The translations under genes were made by a program, and so were the position numbers. Shown here piece by piece: positions 15,886 through 27,333 of a stretch of 64,000 nucleotides of DNA; the stretch's first letter is position 1; every line of letters begins with the position of its first letter. The notes under the pieces were generated by a model. That model made no database searches and was not told the origin of the DNA. It saw only the letters and a program-made list of their open reading frames with translations. Origin of the DNA: Achromobacter arsenitoxydans SY8 (GTDB lineage Bacteria; Pseudomonadota; Gammaproteobacteria; Burkholderiales; Burkholderiaceae_B); assembly GCF_000236785.1 (NCBI RefSeq), contig NZ_AGUF01000007.1, positions 48,639 to 112,638 of the forward strand. The letters are read 5' to 3'.

Positions 15886-17970
15886 TTACACGCCCAGCTT
15901 CTGCATCAGGAACTGATGCAGGTTGAAGGGCTCGCGGCGGCTCTTGACGCGGGCGTAGTCGCCGTCCGGCTGTTGCTGCCAGGCAAGCTGGTTGTCGCGC
16001 AGGGCGTAGGTGAAGGCCTCGTCGATGACGCGCTTTTTGAGCGTCTTGTCGTAGATGGGGAAGGCGATTTCGACGCGGCGGAAGAAATTGCGGTCCATCC
16101 AGTCGGCGGACGACAGGTACACGGTCTCCTCGCCTTCCGCATAGAAATAGAAGACGCGGGAGTGCTCCAGGAAGCGGCCGACGATGGAGCGCACGCGGAT
16201 GTTTTCGGACAGTCCGGGGACGCCGGCGCGCAGCGCGCAGACGCCGCGCACGATCAGGTCGATCTTCACGCCCGCCTGGCTGGCCTTGTAGAGTTCCTCG
16301 ATGATCTGCTCTTCCAGCAGCGAATTCATCTTGGCCATGATGCGCGAGCGCTTGCCCGCCTTGGCCGCGCGCGCCTCGGCGCGGATCAGCGACACCATGC
16401 CCTCGTGCAGGGTAAAGGGGGACTGCATCAGCGACTTGAGGGCCCGGCGGGCGCCCAGCCCGGTCAACTGCGCGAACACCTTGTCCATGTCCTCGCACAG
16501 CTTCGGATCGGCGGTCAGCAGCCCGAAATCGGTGTACAGGCGCGCCGTGCGTGGGTGATAGTTGCCGGTGCCCAGGTGGGCGTAGCGGCGCAGGCGCCCC
16601 TTTTCCCGGCGCAGCACCACGGCCATCTTGGCGTGCGTCTTGTGCGCCACCACGCCATAAACGACATGCGCCCCCACCTCTTCAAGCTTGGAGGCCCAGT
16701 TGATGTTGGTCTGCTCGTCAAAGCGCGCCATCAGCTCCACCACTACCGTCACTTCCTTGCCGGCGCGCGCCGCCGCCAGCAGGATCTTCATCAGCTCGGA
16801 ATCTTCGCCCGTGCGGTAGATGGTCTGCTTGATGGCCATCACGTCGGGATCCAGGGCGGCCGCAGTCAGGAAGTCGATGACGGGCTGGAACGACTGATAG
16901 GGATGATGCAGCAGGCAGTCGCGCTCGGCGACAGCCTCGAACAGCTCGGCGGGCTTGTCGCCCACGCGGTCGAACGGCGCCGGCACCGGCGCGCGGTAGT
17001 CGGGAAACAGCAGGTCCGGCCGGGCCGTGTTGCACAGCTGCATCAGGCGCGACAGGTTGACCGGCCCGGGCACCCGGTAGGTGTCGTCGGGCTTGAGGGA
17101 GAATTCCCGCTGCAGGAAGGTTTCGAGTTCGGGCGGGGTCAGCTTGTCGATTTCAAGGCGGACGGCCGCGCCGAAATTACGCTGGGAAAGCTCGCCCTGC
17201 AGCGCATGGCGCAGGTTGGTGACTTCTTCCTCGTCCACGAACAGGTCGCTGTTGCGCGTGACCCGCCACTGGTAGCAGCCCAGCATTTCCAGGCCCGGGA
17301 ACAGTTCGCCCACGAAGGCCCGCAGCAGTGACGTAAGCAGGATGTAGCCGTCCGGCTGGCCGGAGAGTTCCTGCGGCATCTTGATCAGGCGCGGCAAGGC
17401 GCGCGGCGCCTGGACGATGGCGATCGACGCCTGGCGGCCAAAGGCGTCGGCGCCGGACAGCGACACGATGAAATTCAGGCTCTTGTTGTAGACCCGCGGG
17501 AACGGGTGTGCCGGATCCAGCCCGATCGGGGTCAGGAGCGGCATGACATCGCGGTGGAACACGTCGCGCGCCCACTCCTGCTGCTGCGGATTCCATTCGG
17601 ACGCGTGATGCAGCGAGATGCCCTCGGCATGCATGGCCGGCAGGATCTCGTCATTGAGCAAGTTGTACTGGCGCCCCACCAGTTCATGCACCGCCTGCTG
17701 CACGCAATCGAACGCCTGGTCCGGCGTCATGCCGTCGGATCCGACCAGATTGGGAGACTGGCGCTGCTGCTCTTTCAAACTGGAAATCCGGATCTCGAAG
17801 AACTCGTCCAGATTGGAACTGACGATGCAAACGTAGCGCAGCCTTTCCAGGAGCGGTGTCTTCGGATTTTCCGCCATCGCCAGCACGCGTTCGTTGAATT
17901 TGAGCAGCGACAATTCGCGATTCATGAGCAGAGGCTCGCCAGGCGGGCGTGTGGGCATACCGAATTCCAT
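15886..17970 (-). CDS. ppk: Polyphosphate kinase 1
   Basis: A 694-aa enzyme that reversibly makes polyphosphate from ATP. It begins near the family motif NRELSLLKFNERVL and contains the catalytic histidine region GVVAHKTHAKMAVVLRRE and the arginine-rich C-terminal phospholipase D-like domains (RNFFRRVEIAFPI). The longest start at 17970 is given. Because a Pho box lies only 35 nt upstream, the transcript may begin close to here, and starts at 17958 or 17925 (just before NREL) are possible; none has a strong ribosome site. Divergent from ppx. Confidence 0.95.
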   Translation of the reverse strand: MEFGMPTRPPGEPLLMNRELSLLKFNERVLAMAENPKTPLLERLRYVCIVSSNLDEFFEIRISSLKEQQRQSPNLVGSDGMTPDQAFDCVQQAVHELVGRQYNLLNDEILPAMHAEGISLHHASEWNPQQQEWARDVFHRDVMPLLTPIGLDPAHPFPRVYNKSLNFIVSLSGADAFGRQASIAIVQAPRALPRLIKMPQELSGQPDGYILLTSLLRAFVGELFPGLEMLGCYQWRVTRNSDLFVDEEEVTNLRHALQGELSQRNFGAAVRLEIDKLTPPELETFLQREFSLKPDDTYRVPGPVNLSRLMQLCNTARPDLLFPDYRAPVPAPFDRVGDKPAELFEAVAERDCLLHHPYQSFQPVIDFLTAAALDPDVMAIKQTIYRTGEDSELMKILLAAARAGKEVTVVVELMARFDEQTNINWASKLEEVGAHVVYGVVAHKTHAKMAVVLRREKGRLRRYAHLGTGNYHPRTARLYTDFGLLTADPKLCEDMDKVFAQLTGLGARRALKSLMQSPFTLHEGMVSLIRAEARAAKAGKRSRIMAKMNSLLEEQIIEELYKASQAGVKIDLIVRGVCALRAGVPGLSENIRVRSIVGRFLEHSRVFYFYAEGEETVYLSSADWMDRNFFRRVEIAFPIYDKTLKKRVIDEAFTYALRDNQLAWQQQPDGDYARVKSRREPFNLHQFLMQKLGV

Positions 17971-18004
17971 ACGAAAGGAGAGCGTGAAGTTTTACTGCAA
18001 AATA

Positions 18005-18022
18005 GTGACGGTTCTATGACAG
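18005..18022 (-). promoter_or_regulatory. Pho box upstream of ppk
   Basis: The minus strand reads CTGTCATAGAACCGTCAC, a close match to the PhoB direct-repeat consensus with 11-bp spacing (one mismatch in the second repeat). It faces ppk and lies 35 nt before its first possible start codon. It is also in the ppk-ppx intergenic region, about 155 nt upstream of ppx. Confidence 0.75.
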
Positions 18023-18176
18023 CGTCCATTCACTAGGGTACGTCAAATACGGGACACATGGAGCATGCTATCGGCGCTTCCAAGCGCCTGTTCCGTAAGC
18101 AAAAACCCGTAGCGGAAGGCGTTGTCACATGGGGTCTCTATAATCGTTCCACCTCACAGCCAATATTACGAGCCGC

Positions 18177-19664
18177 ATGGATCAACTTCTGGCCGCGGTG
18201 GACCTCGGGTCCAACAGCTTTCGCCTCTCCATCGGGCGCATCGTTCAACAGGACGGTACGCCCCAGATCTACCAGATCGACCGCCTCAAGGAAACCGTCC
18301 GGCTCGCCGCCGGCCTGGACGCAGAAAAACGGCTTGGCGACGACGCCATCGACCGCGCCATCGCCGTACTGGAACGATTCGGCGAGCGCCTGCGCAGTTT
18401 CCACCCCAACCGGGTCCGGGCAGTCGCCACCAACACATTCCGCGTCGCGCGCAACACCCGCGACTTCCTGCCCCGGGCGGAGGCGGCGCTGGGCTTTCCC
18501 ATCGAAGTCATCGCCGGCCGCGAAGAAGCCCGGCTGATTTTCTCGGGCGTGGTGCACACCCTGCCCCCCTCCCCCAACAAGCGGCTGGTCATCGACATCG
18601 GCGGCGGGTCCACCGAGGTCATCATCGGCAAGGGCCACGAGCCCGGCCTGATGTCATCGCTATACATGGGGTGCGTCAGCTACAGCCGCCAGTTCTTCTC
18701 GGACGGCGTCGTCGATGCCCACCAGATGAAGCAGGCCGAACTGGCCGCCCGCCGCGAAATCGAAGTCATCGCCAAGCAATACCGCAAGATGGGCTGGAAA
18801 GAAGCCTACGGCTCCTCGGGCACTGCCAAGGCGCTGTTCGCCATCCTGACCGAAGGCGGGTATTCCGACCGCGGCATCACGCGCGTCGGACTGACCAAGC
18901 TGAAAGACCGGATCGTGCGTTCGGGCCGGGTCATCCCGTCCGAATTGCCCGGCATCAAGATCGAGCGCGCCGACGTGCTGCCCGGCGGCCTGGCCATCAT
19001 GAGCGCGCTCTTCGACGAACTGGGCATCGACGTCATGCACACGGGCGACGGCGCCCTGCGGCTGGGTGTGCTGTACGACCTGCTGGGCCGCGACGACGAG
19101 CACGACAAGCGCGATGAATCGGTGCGCCAGTTCATGAAGCGCTACCACGTCGACGCCAACCAGGCGCGCCGCGTGCGCCACGCCGCGCTGAGCCTGTTCG
19201 ACTCCATGTTCCCGGAAGGCCAGGAGCGCGCCGAATTGCGCCCCGCCCTGGGCTGGGCGGCGGACCTGCACGAAGTGGGCCTGTCCATCGCGCACAACGC
19301 GTATCACAAGCACACCGCGTACGTGCTGGAAAACGCGGACATGCCGGGTTTCTCGCGCGCAGACCAGCAACTGCTGGCGCTGCTGGCGCTGGGGCACCAA
19401 GGCAAACTGAGCAAGCTCGAGCCGCTGGTGCGCAGCCGCCCGCAATGGAAGGCCATACTCAGCCTGCGCCTGGCGGCGCTGCTGTTCCGCCGCCGCGGCG
19501 AGATCGAACCGCTGCCGCTGACGGCATCGGTGCGCGACAACTCCATCGTGGTGCGCGTCGACCGCAAATGGCTGGCGCAGCACCCGCTCAGCGACTTCAC
19601 GCTGCGCGCGGAAGAAGCCGAATGGAACAAGGTGGGGTTTTCGTTCGAACTGCTGGAGTTCTGA
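18177..19664 (+). CDS. ppx: Exopolyphosphatase
   Basis: A 495-aa Ppx/GppA-family phosphatase that removes phosphate from polyphosphate ends, opposing the divergently encoded kinase. The sugar-kinase-like ATPase motifs are visible: AAVDLGSNSFRL at residues 6-17 and VIDIGGGSTEVIIG, followed by YMGCVSYSRQFF. The C-terminal third is the HD-like helical domain (HEVGLSIAHNAYHKH), as in long Ppx proteins. Confidence 0.94.
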   Translation: MDQLLAAVDLGSNSFRLSIGRIVQQDGTPQIYQIDRLKETVRLAAGLDAEKRLGDDAIDRAIAVLERFGERLRSFHPNRVRAVATNTFRVARNTRDFLPRAEAALGFPIEVIAGREEARLIFSGVVHTLPPSPNKRLVIDIGGGSTEVIIGKGHEPGLMSSLYMGCVSYSRQFFSDGVVDAHQMKQAELAARREIEVIAKQYRKMGWKEAYGSSGTAKALFAILTEGGYSDRGITRVGLTKLKDRIVRSGRVIPSELPGIKIERADVLPGGLAIMSALFDELGIDVMHTGDGALRLGVLYDLLGRDDEHDKRDESVRQFMKRYHVDANQARRVRHAALSLFDSMFPEGQERAELRPALGWAADLHEVGLSIAHNAYHKHTAYVLENADMPGFSRADQQLLALLALGHQGKLSKLEPLVRSRPQWKAILSLRLAALLFRRRGEIEPLPLTASVRDNSIVVRVDRKWLAQHPLSDFTLRAEEAEWNKVGFSFELLEF

Positions 19665-19713
19665 CAGAGCCAGAGGGCGGCGACGCCGCCCTTCCTGGCC
19701 GCCGGCCTGGCGC

Positions 19714-19824
19714 CTAGAACGGCGACAGGTCGGTTTCGCGCTCCAGTTGGCGGAGCTCCATGCGCAGCGGCCGGGTCGCCCGCCGTATCAATCTGATGGT
19801 CATCCGGCGGAGCAGGCGGCGCAT
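19714..19824 (-). CDS. Possible 36-aa basic peptide
   Basis: A short frame MRRLLRRMTIRLIRRA... begins 5 nt after the stop of the OlsB-like gene and is rich in Arg and Leu. It could form an amphipathic membrane-binding helix. There is no independent support beyond position, so it may be chance. Confidence 0.22.
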   Translation of the reverse strand: MRRLLRRMTIRLIRRATRPLRMELRQLERETDLSPF

Positions 19825-19829
19825 GGCAG

Positions 19830-20636
19830 TCAGCGCTGGCTGTTGGCCACGGCCGGCTGGTCCAGGCCGAAATGGCGGCGGTAGCGCTCGTCCATGCGCC
19901 CCATCTTCAGCAGCACCGGAAAGTCGGCAGCATTGAAATCCGGGTCCCATGCGGGTTCGCCACAGACCTTGGCGCCCAGCTTCAGATAGCCCTTGATCAG
20001 CGGCGGAACCCGTGCCGGCAGCGTGCTGTTGAGCTTTTCAACCGGATAGCGGTGCAGCGGCACGACCCGGGGATCGTCGCCCTGCGGCATGTGCTTGGCG
20101 ACGGTGCGCCACACTTCGGCGGCGGTCACGCCGTCGTCGCGCAGGCTGACGCTGGCGCAGCCCAGGACGTACTCATATCCGCCGCGGCGCAGGTATTCGG
20201 CCAGGCCCGACCACAGCAGCATGATGACCGCGCCGCCGCGGTAGTCGGCGTGTGTGCAGGAGCGGCCGACTTCAACGATTTCGTCGCGGATGGCGCCCAG
20301 GCCGGACAGGTCGAATTCGGATTGCGAGTAGTAGCCGCCCGCCTCGCGCGCCTTTTCCGGCGTCAGGATGCGGTAGGTGCCGACCACGCGGTCGGTGTCG
20401 AGCTCGCGAACCATGAGGTGTTCGCAATAGGGGTCGAAGCGATCCTGTTCGATGCCATCGTGGGCATCGGGAAATACCGCGCCCATGTCCTCGGTGAAGA
20501 CGTCGTAGCGCAGACGTTGTATCTGCTCGATTTCCTCTGCCGTGCGCGCCAGGCCGACCGCCAGGACCTTCGGGGCAGTGCCCGTCCAGGGTTCAGCGGC
20601 ATTACGGGTCGGATTGATGCGTGCTAGTTCCAGCAT
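19830..20636 (-). CDS. GNAT-fold acyltransferase, OlsB-like
   Basis: A 268-aa protein of the hemolysin/OlsB-type acyltransferase family. OlsB transfers 3-hydroxyacyl chains from ACP to ornithine to make lyso-ornithine lipid. Typical segments are IQRLRYDVFTEDMGA, the acyl-CoA/ACP site VEVGRSCTHADYRGG, and the C-terminal PPLIKGYLKLGAKVCGEPAWD. No olsA partner is adjacent. Ornithine lipids often replace phospholipids under phosphate limitation, which fits the neighbourhood of pst and ppk, but the assignment to ornithine as substrate is inference. Confidence 0.75.
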   Translation of the reverse strand: MLELARINPTRNAAEPWTGTAPKVLAVGLARTAEEIEQIQRLRYDVFTEDMGAVFPDAHDGIEQDRFDPYCEHLMVRELDTDRVVGTYRILTPEKAREAGGYYSQSEFDLSGLGAIRDEIVEVGRSCTHADYRGGAVIMLLWSGLAEYLRRGGYEYVLGCASVSLRDDGVTAAEVWRTVAKHMPQGDDPRVVPLHRYPVEKLNSTLPARVPPLIKGYLKLGAKVCGEPAWDPDFNAADFPVLLKMGRMDERYRRHFGLDQPAVANSQR

Positions 20637-20795
20637 TGCGCGAAGCTCCTAGAGAGTCCAGCCAGTGTGGACGCCCTGTATGTCAATGACTTGACCAATA
20701 TGTTACGTGACTATGAAGTTTAGTTCGGGGCCAACCAATCCACTTTTGGTGAATCACGACAAAATATGACAAATGAATGCAGGACCCAGATGTAC

Positions 20796-20830
20796 AAAGG
20801 CCACGCATCGTTTGTCGACGCGTGGCCTTT
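20796..20830 (-). terminator. Intrinsic terminator of the glmM operon
   Basis: An 11-bp stem (20796-20806 with 20820-20830) and a 13-nt loop, with three T residues after it on the minus strand, 22 nt beyond the glmM stop. The plus side is also T/A-rich, so it could work in both directions. Confidence 0.7.
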
Positions 20831-20851
20831 ATATTAAAACGAATTCAGGGT

Positions 20852-22195
20852 TTACCCTAGGCTTGCTGCAAGCTTTTCCGCGGAAACTGTTGCCAGGGCT
20901 TCATCTTCGGCTTCCACCATGAGACGCAGCTTGGGCTCGGTGCCCGATGCCCGGATAAGAATCCGGCCCCTGCCGTCCAGGTCGGCTTCAACGGCCTTGC
21001 GGGCCGCCGTCAGGCCGGCGTGCGTCTTCCAGTCCTGACCTGGGGTCAGCGGCACGTTGATCATCTTCTGCGGATACATGCGCAGGTCGCGCACCCAGTC
21101 GGCCAGCGACGCGGCATTGCGGCGCAGCGCCGTCAGGACCTGCAACGCGGCAACGATGCCATCGCCGGTGGAATGGCAGTCCAGGCACAGCAGATGGCCC
21201 GAGCTCTCGCCGCCGTACAGCCAGCCGCGGGACTGCATCTGCTCCAGCACGTAGCGGTCGCCCACGTTAGCGCGGTCGAAGCCCACGCCCAGGCGCTTCA
21301 TTTCGCGTTCGAAGCCGAAGTTGGTCATGAGCGTGCCCACCACCCCTTCGACCTTGCCACGCTGCATGCGCTCGCGCACGATGGCGTACATGAGTTCGTC
21401 GCCGTTGTAGATGCGGCCTTCGCCGTCCACCATCTGCAGGCGGTCGGCATCGCCGTCCAGCGCAATGCCCAGCTGCGCGCCGCGGGCCTTCACTTCCTTG
21501 GCCAGCAGTTCGGGATGCAGTGCGCCCACGCCCTTGTTGATATTGAAGCCGTCCGGGTGCACGCCGATCGCGTGGACGTCGGCGCCCAGTTCGCGGAACA
21601 CGTGCGGGGCGATGTTGTAGGCGGCGCCGTGGGCGGCGTCCACCACGATCTTCATGCCGTTCAGGTCCAGGTCGTTCGGGAACGTGCTCTTGCAGAATTC
21701 GATGTAGCGGCCCTGGGCGTCGCCCATGCGGCGCGCCCTGCCCAGCCCTTCCGAGCTGACGCAACCCAGGGGCTCGTCCAGCGCGGCCTCGATGTCGGCC
21801 TCGATCTCGTCGGCCAGCTTCATGCCCTGCGCCGAGAAGAACTTGATGCCGTTGTCCTGGTAGGGGTTGTGCGACGCGCTGATCACAATGCCGGCCACCA
21901 GGCGCAGTGCGCGGGTCAGGTAGGCCACGGCGGGAGTCGGGATCGGACCGGCCAGCAACACGTCGATGCCGGCGGCGGACAGGCCCGCTTCCAGCGCAGA
22001 TTCCAGCATATAGCCCGAGATCCGGGTGTCCTTGCCGATAACCACCTGCGGGCGGCTGCCGCCGCGCACGGCGTGCTCGCGCGCCAGCACGCGGCCAGCC
22101 GCGTAACCCAGGCGCAGGGCGAACTCGGCATTGATCACCGGACCGCCCACTTCACCGCGGACGCCGTCGGTGCCGAAATATTTGCGTCGAATCAT
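20852..22195 (-). CDS. glmM: Phosphoglucosamine mutase
   Basis: A 447-aa enzyme converting glucosamine-6-phosphate to glucosamine-1-phosphate for UDP-GlcNAc and cell wall synthesis. The active-site phosphoserine is Ser108 in [12 protein letters not shown]; the metal site is DGDADR and the sugar-binding loop GGESSGH, with the phosphate-binding [11 protein letters not shown] near the end. It overlaps folP by 4 nt. Confidence 0.97.
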   Translation of the reverse strand: MIRRKYFGTDGVRGEVGGPVINAEFALRLGYAAGRVLAREHAVRGGSRPQVVIGKDTRISGYMLESALEAGLSAAGIDVLLAGPIPTPAVAYLTRALRLVAGIVISASHNPYQDNGIKFFSAQGMKLADEIEADIEAALDEPLGCVSSEGLGRARRMGDAQGRYIEFCKSTFPNDLDLNGMKIVVDAAHGAAYNIAPHVFRELGADVHAIGVHPDGFNINKGVGALHPELLAKEVKARGAQLGIALDGDADRLQMVDGEGRIYNGDELMYAIVRERMQRGKVEGVVGTLMTNFGFEREMKRLGVGFDRANVGDRYVLEQMQSRGWLYGGESSGHLLCLDCHSTGDGIVAALQVLTALRRNAASLADWVRDLRMYPQKMINVPLTPGQDWKTHAGLTAARKAVEADLDGRGRILIRASGTEPKLRLMVEAEDEALATVSAEKLAASLG

Positions 22196-23037
22196 GAACT
22201 GATTGCTCCTTGTTCAGCCGCATGCCATACCTTAAGCGCATCCACCGTGGCGGCAACATCGTGCACGCGCACGATGGAGGCGCCACGCGCTACGCAGGCA
22301 AGGGCAGCGGCAATGCTGCCGGGCAGCCGGTCGCCCACGGGCCGGCCGGTGGCCTGGCCGATCATGGTTTTGCGCGACAGGCCGATCAGCAATGGATAAC
22401 CGGTGCTGCGCAGGCTGGACAGCCGGCGCAGCAGTTGAAAGTTCTGGTCGCCAGTCTTGCCAAAGCCAAAGCCTGGGTCAAGCACGATGCGGCGAGGATC
22501 TATCCAGGCCGCGCGCAGCTTTTGCGCGCGCGCCCCCAGAAACAGGCCGATTTCACCGATCAGGTCGGTGTACTCGGGCGGGGCGGCCTGCATGGTGCGA
22601 GGCTCGCCCTTCATATGCATCACGCACAGGCCGCAGCGCGACTGAGACACCGCCTCGATCGCACCCGGCTGCCTGAAGCCATATATGTCGTTGATCATGT
22701 CCGCGCCGGCGTCCAGCGTGGCGCGCATGACTTCCGGCTTGAAGGTGTCGATGGACAGCGGTACGCCGCAGTCCCGCAGCGCTTCCACCACCGGCAGCAG
22801 CCGGGCCAGTTCGTCCGCGACGGAGACGGGATCGGCCCCGGGCCGCGTGGATTCGCCGCCCAGGTCCAGGATCTGGGCGCCTTCTTCGATCAATTGACGC
22901 GCATGCGCCACCGCGGAATCGGTATCGTCGTGCTGGCCGCCGTCGGAAAAGGAATCCGGCGTGACGTTGACGATGCCCATGACAAGCGGGCGCTCGAGAT
23001 CCAACTCGAAGCGCCCGCAATGAAAGTTAATTGCCAT
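22192..23037 (-). CDS. folP: Dihydropteroate synthase
   Basis: A 281-aa TIM-barrel enzyme that condenses p-aminobenzoate with dihydropterin pyrophosphate in folate synthesis and is the target of sulfonamides. The motifs [27 protein letters not shown] and [11 protein letters not shown] are intact. It sits 18 nt after ftsH and overlaps glmM by 4 nt, the common ftsH-folP-glmM order. Confidence 0.97.
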   Translation of the reverse strand: MAINFHCGRFELDLERPLVMGIVNVTPDSFSDGGQHDDTDSAVAHARQLIEEGAQILDLGGESTRPGADPVSVADELARLLPVVEALRDCGVPLSIDTFKPEVMRATLDAGADMINDIYGFRQPGAIEAVSQSRCGLCVMHMKGEPRTMQAAPPEYTDLIGEIGLFLGARAQKLRAAWIDPRRIVLDPGFGFGKTGDQNFQLLRRLSSLRSTGYPLLIGLSRKTMIGQATGRPVGDRLPGSIAAALACVARGASIVRVHDVAATVDALKVWHAAEQGAISS

Positions 23038-23055
23038 AAACCAGAACTGGCAACC

Positions 23056-24945
<1,890 letters not shown>

Positions 24946-25163
24946 GGTCGATCTCCTGCTTTCGATTCCGACCGGCGACTGCGCACCCGCGTATGGCACA
25001 GTCACAAGTATGTCAATAGCCCATTCTACCCTGTCGGACCGAGTTGCGTCCTGGCAGTCCGGGGGCCCATTTAATTACATTTGATTCTTGAGTTTTCTGG
25101 TCGTTGTCTCGGCAGGCCGGTGGTTTTTTTCCGGGCCCAGGGCGACATGCCCTGGACGGGGGG

Positions 25164-25796
25164 TTACTTCAGATCGCGCGCCACCAGAAAGGTTTCAGAG
25201 GATTTATCCCTGGATGCCTTCGGCTTGCGTTCGACCACCCGCTTGAAGCGCCGCTTGAAGGATTCGACGATCTGCGAAAAGCCAGTGCCGTGGAATGCCT
25301 TGACGATCAGCGCCCCGTTGGGCTTGAGGTGGGCGCAGGAAAATTCCATTGCCAATTCGCAGACATGCTGGATGCGCGCGGCATCGGCAATACCCACGCC
25401 TGACAAGTTGGGGGCCATGTCGGAAATAACAAGGTCCACGGCGCGAGATCCGACCATTTCTTCCAATTGTTTCAAAACTTCATCTTCGCGGAAGTCGCCC
25501 TGGATGAATTCGACCCCGGCCACCGGCTCCATGGGGAGCAGGTCCAGCGCAATGATGCGGCCGTCCACGATACCGCCCGGCCCCGCCAGGCGCTCGCGGG
25601 CGACCTGCGACCAGCTTCCGGGCGCCGAGCCCAGGTCAATGACCAGGTCGCCCCGGCGCATCAGCTTTTCGGTGTCCAGGATCTCGATCAGCTTGAAAGC
25701 GGCGCGGGCGCGATAGCCCTTCTGTTGCGCCAGCTTCACATAGGGATCATTGATGTGCTGGTGAATCCAGTCTTTGGAGAATTTATTCTTGGCCAT
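25164..25796 (-). CDS. rlmE: 23S rRNA 2'-O-methyltransferase RlmE (FtsJ)
   Basis: A 210-aa SAM-dependent enzyme that methylates the 2'-OH of U2552 in the large-subunit RNA. It shows the RAAFKL start, the SAM loop [13 protein letters not shown], and the catalytic set with [12 protein letters not shown] and IVKAFHG. It lies about 220 nt upstream of ftsH and is divergent from yhbY by 18 nt, an arrangement common in beta- and gammaproteobacteria. Confidence 0.96.
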   Translation of the reverse strand: MAKNKFSKDWIHQHINDPYVKLAQQKGYRARAAFKLIEILDTEKLMRRGDLVIDLGSAPGSWSQVARERLAGPGGIVDGRIIALDLLPMEPVAGVEFIQGDFREDEVLKQLEEMVGSRAVDLVISDMAPNLSGVGIADAARIQHVCELAMEFSCAHLKPNGALIVKAFHGTGFSQIVESFKRRFKRVVERKPKASRDKSSETFLVARDLK

Positions 25797-25814
25797 TACC
25801 GTACAATTCCACGC

Positions 25815-26417
25815 ATGCCTATATTAGAACTTACCTCTCGTGAGCGCAGCGACCTTCGGTCCGCCGCTCACCCTCTGCGCCCTGTCGTCCTGATCGGCGA
25901 CAACGGCCTGACCGAAGCCGTGCTCAAGGAAATCGACCTGGCGCTGTCTTCGCACGGCCTCATCAAGGTGCGCGCCGGCGGCGACGACCGCGAAGCCCGC
26001 GACGCAATGCTGTCGACCATCTGCGACACGCTATCCTGCGCTCCCGTGCACCATCTGGGCAAGACCCTGATTCTTTTCCGCCCCCTGGCCGGCAACATCA
26101 AGCCCGCCGCCGTGGCCGCCATGGAGCCCGAGCGTCCGGCAAAGCGCCGCGCTTCCGAGCCCTACACGCCCAAGAAGCTGGCCGCCGAAGGCAAATCCGT
26201 GGCCAAGCGCCCGCGCCGCAGTGAGGCCGAAGAGCCCAAGCCGGCCAAGAAGCGCTACGTGCCCCAGGACGAGCTCAATAAGAACGGCAAGCCGATGCGT
26301 CCCACCAGCAAGCGCGCAGCCTCGGGCGGCCATGGCATTCCCCGCCGCGCCGGCAGCGCCCTCAGCCTGCGGGCCGGGGCTCGCAGCGGCACCAGCCGCA
26401 AGGCAACCAAAAGGTAA
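25815..26417 (+). CDS. yhbY: YhbY-type CRM-domain RNA-binding protein with basic tail
   Basis: A 200-aa protein. Residues 1-95 form the CRM domain that binds pre-50S ribosomes: [20 protein letters not shown], then [11 protein letters not shown], and the loop around KTLILFRP. A long Lys/Arg/Ala-rich tail follows, about 100 residues beyond the ~97-aa E. coli protein; such tails occur in beta-proteobacteria. The start at 25815 gives [10 protein letters not shown]; the frame is open upstream, but that part overlaps rlmE. Role in ribosome assembly is known for the family. Confidence 0.9.
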   Translation: MPILELTSRERSDLRSAAHPLRPVVLIGDNGLTEAVLKEIDLALSSHGLIKVRAGGDDREARDAMLSTICDTLSCAPVHHLGKTLILFRPLAGNIKPAAVAAMEPERPAKRRASEPYTPKKLAAEGKSVAKRPRRSEAEEPKPAKKRYVPQDELNKNGKPMRPTSKRAASGGHGIPRRAGSALSLRAGARSGTSRKATKR

Positions 26418-26432
26418 GACCAGGCACAAAAA

Positions 26433-26451
26433 CGGGCGCTTTACGCGCCCG
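26433..26451 (-). terminator. Intrinsic terminator between yhbY and greA
   Basis: A 7-bp GC-only stem with a 5-nt loop, followed on the minus strand by TTTTT, so it best serves greA. The two genes converge here. Confidence 0.75.
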
Positions 26452-26547
26452 GTCCACCATAGCGACCCGCAATTTACCGCGGAATTCCGACGAACGCTGG
26501 GTTCGGACTACGGTGTTTTGACTTTTTTACTGCTAAAGGCGATTGCG

Positions 26548-27024
26548 TCAGATGTAACGCACGCCCAGGACTTCATATTCGCGAACGCCAGCCGGGGCCA
26601 TGACCTCGACGACATCGCCTTCACTTTTGCCGATCAGCGCGCGAGCCACGGGGCTGGACACGGAAATCAGGTTCGACTTGATATCGGCTTCAACGTCGCC
26701 GACGATTTGGTAGGTCACGCGATCGCCCGAATCCAGGTCTTCGATGTCGACGGTGGCGCCAAACACGGCGCGCCCTTCGGCCTCGAGGGAGGACGGGTCG
26801 ATGATGTGGGCATTGGAAAGCGTGCCTTCAAGCTCGGCAATCCGGCCCTCGATAAAGCCCTGGCGCTCGCGAGCAGCATCGTATTCGGCGTTTTCCGACA
26901 GATCACCCTGCGCGCGAGCCTCAGCGATGGCGTTAATCACGGCAGGACGTTCCACGGTTTTCAGCCGCTGGAGCTCTTCTTGCAAGCGCTCGGCCCCGCG
27001 CACGGTCAAAGGAATGGCAGACAT
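26548..27024 (-). CDS. greA: Transcription elongation factor GreA
   Basis: A 158-aa factor that stimulates RNA cleavage by backtracked RNA polymerase. The N-terminal coiled coil carries the acidic tip in [18 protein letters not shown], and the C-terminal FKBP-like domain is complete. The start at 27024 ([14 protein letters not shown]) matches the family; the frame extends upstream without family features. In related genomes greA often follows carB; here a permease/ABC segment separates the two. Confidence 0.96.
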   Translation of the reverse strand: MSAIPLTVRGAERLQEELQRLKTVERPAVINAIAEARAQGDLSENAEYDAARERQGFIEGRIAELEGTLSNAHIIDPSSLEAEGRAVFGATVDIEDLDSGDRVTYQIVGDVEADIKSNLISVSSPVARALIGKSEGDVVEVMAPAGVREYEVLGVRYI

Positions 27025-27150
27025 GTCGTTTCCCAAACAAAAGTAGAAAAACGCCCCGAAGGAGCGTTCTCGGTGAAGGTCGCAAGACGGGCGCGCTTGC
27101 CGTTCAATGCTTGAATCAGAGGGCAAGCGGCGCGGACGACCAAAACAAAA

Positions 27151-27174
27151 CCCCGGCTCGGGTCGGAACCGGGG
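27151..27174 (-). terminator. Terminator between the nucleobase permease and greA
   Basis: Arms CCCCGG (27151-27156) and CCGGGG (27169-27174), with a TTTTGTTTT run on the minus strand, downstream of the permease gene. A second, 10-bp stem-loop (27289-27320) without a T run lies 14 nt after the permease stop. The 309-nt gap otherwise holds only the greA leader. Confidence 0.6.
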
Positions 27175-27333
27175 CAATCAAAGTCATATTGTGGTCAAAG
27201 TCCGCGGGAATTGCAAGCCATCGGAGAAAACGGCCTTTTCGGCGCATTTCGCCGCTGTAACCCGCTAGAAACGGGGATTTCGCCCATTCCGGGATGCGCG
27301 TGACGCGCAGCGCATCCCGGAAGGGTCCAGCCG

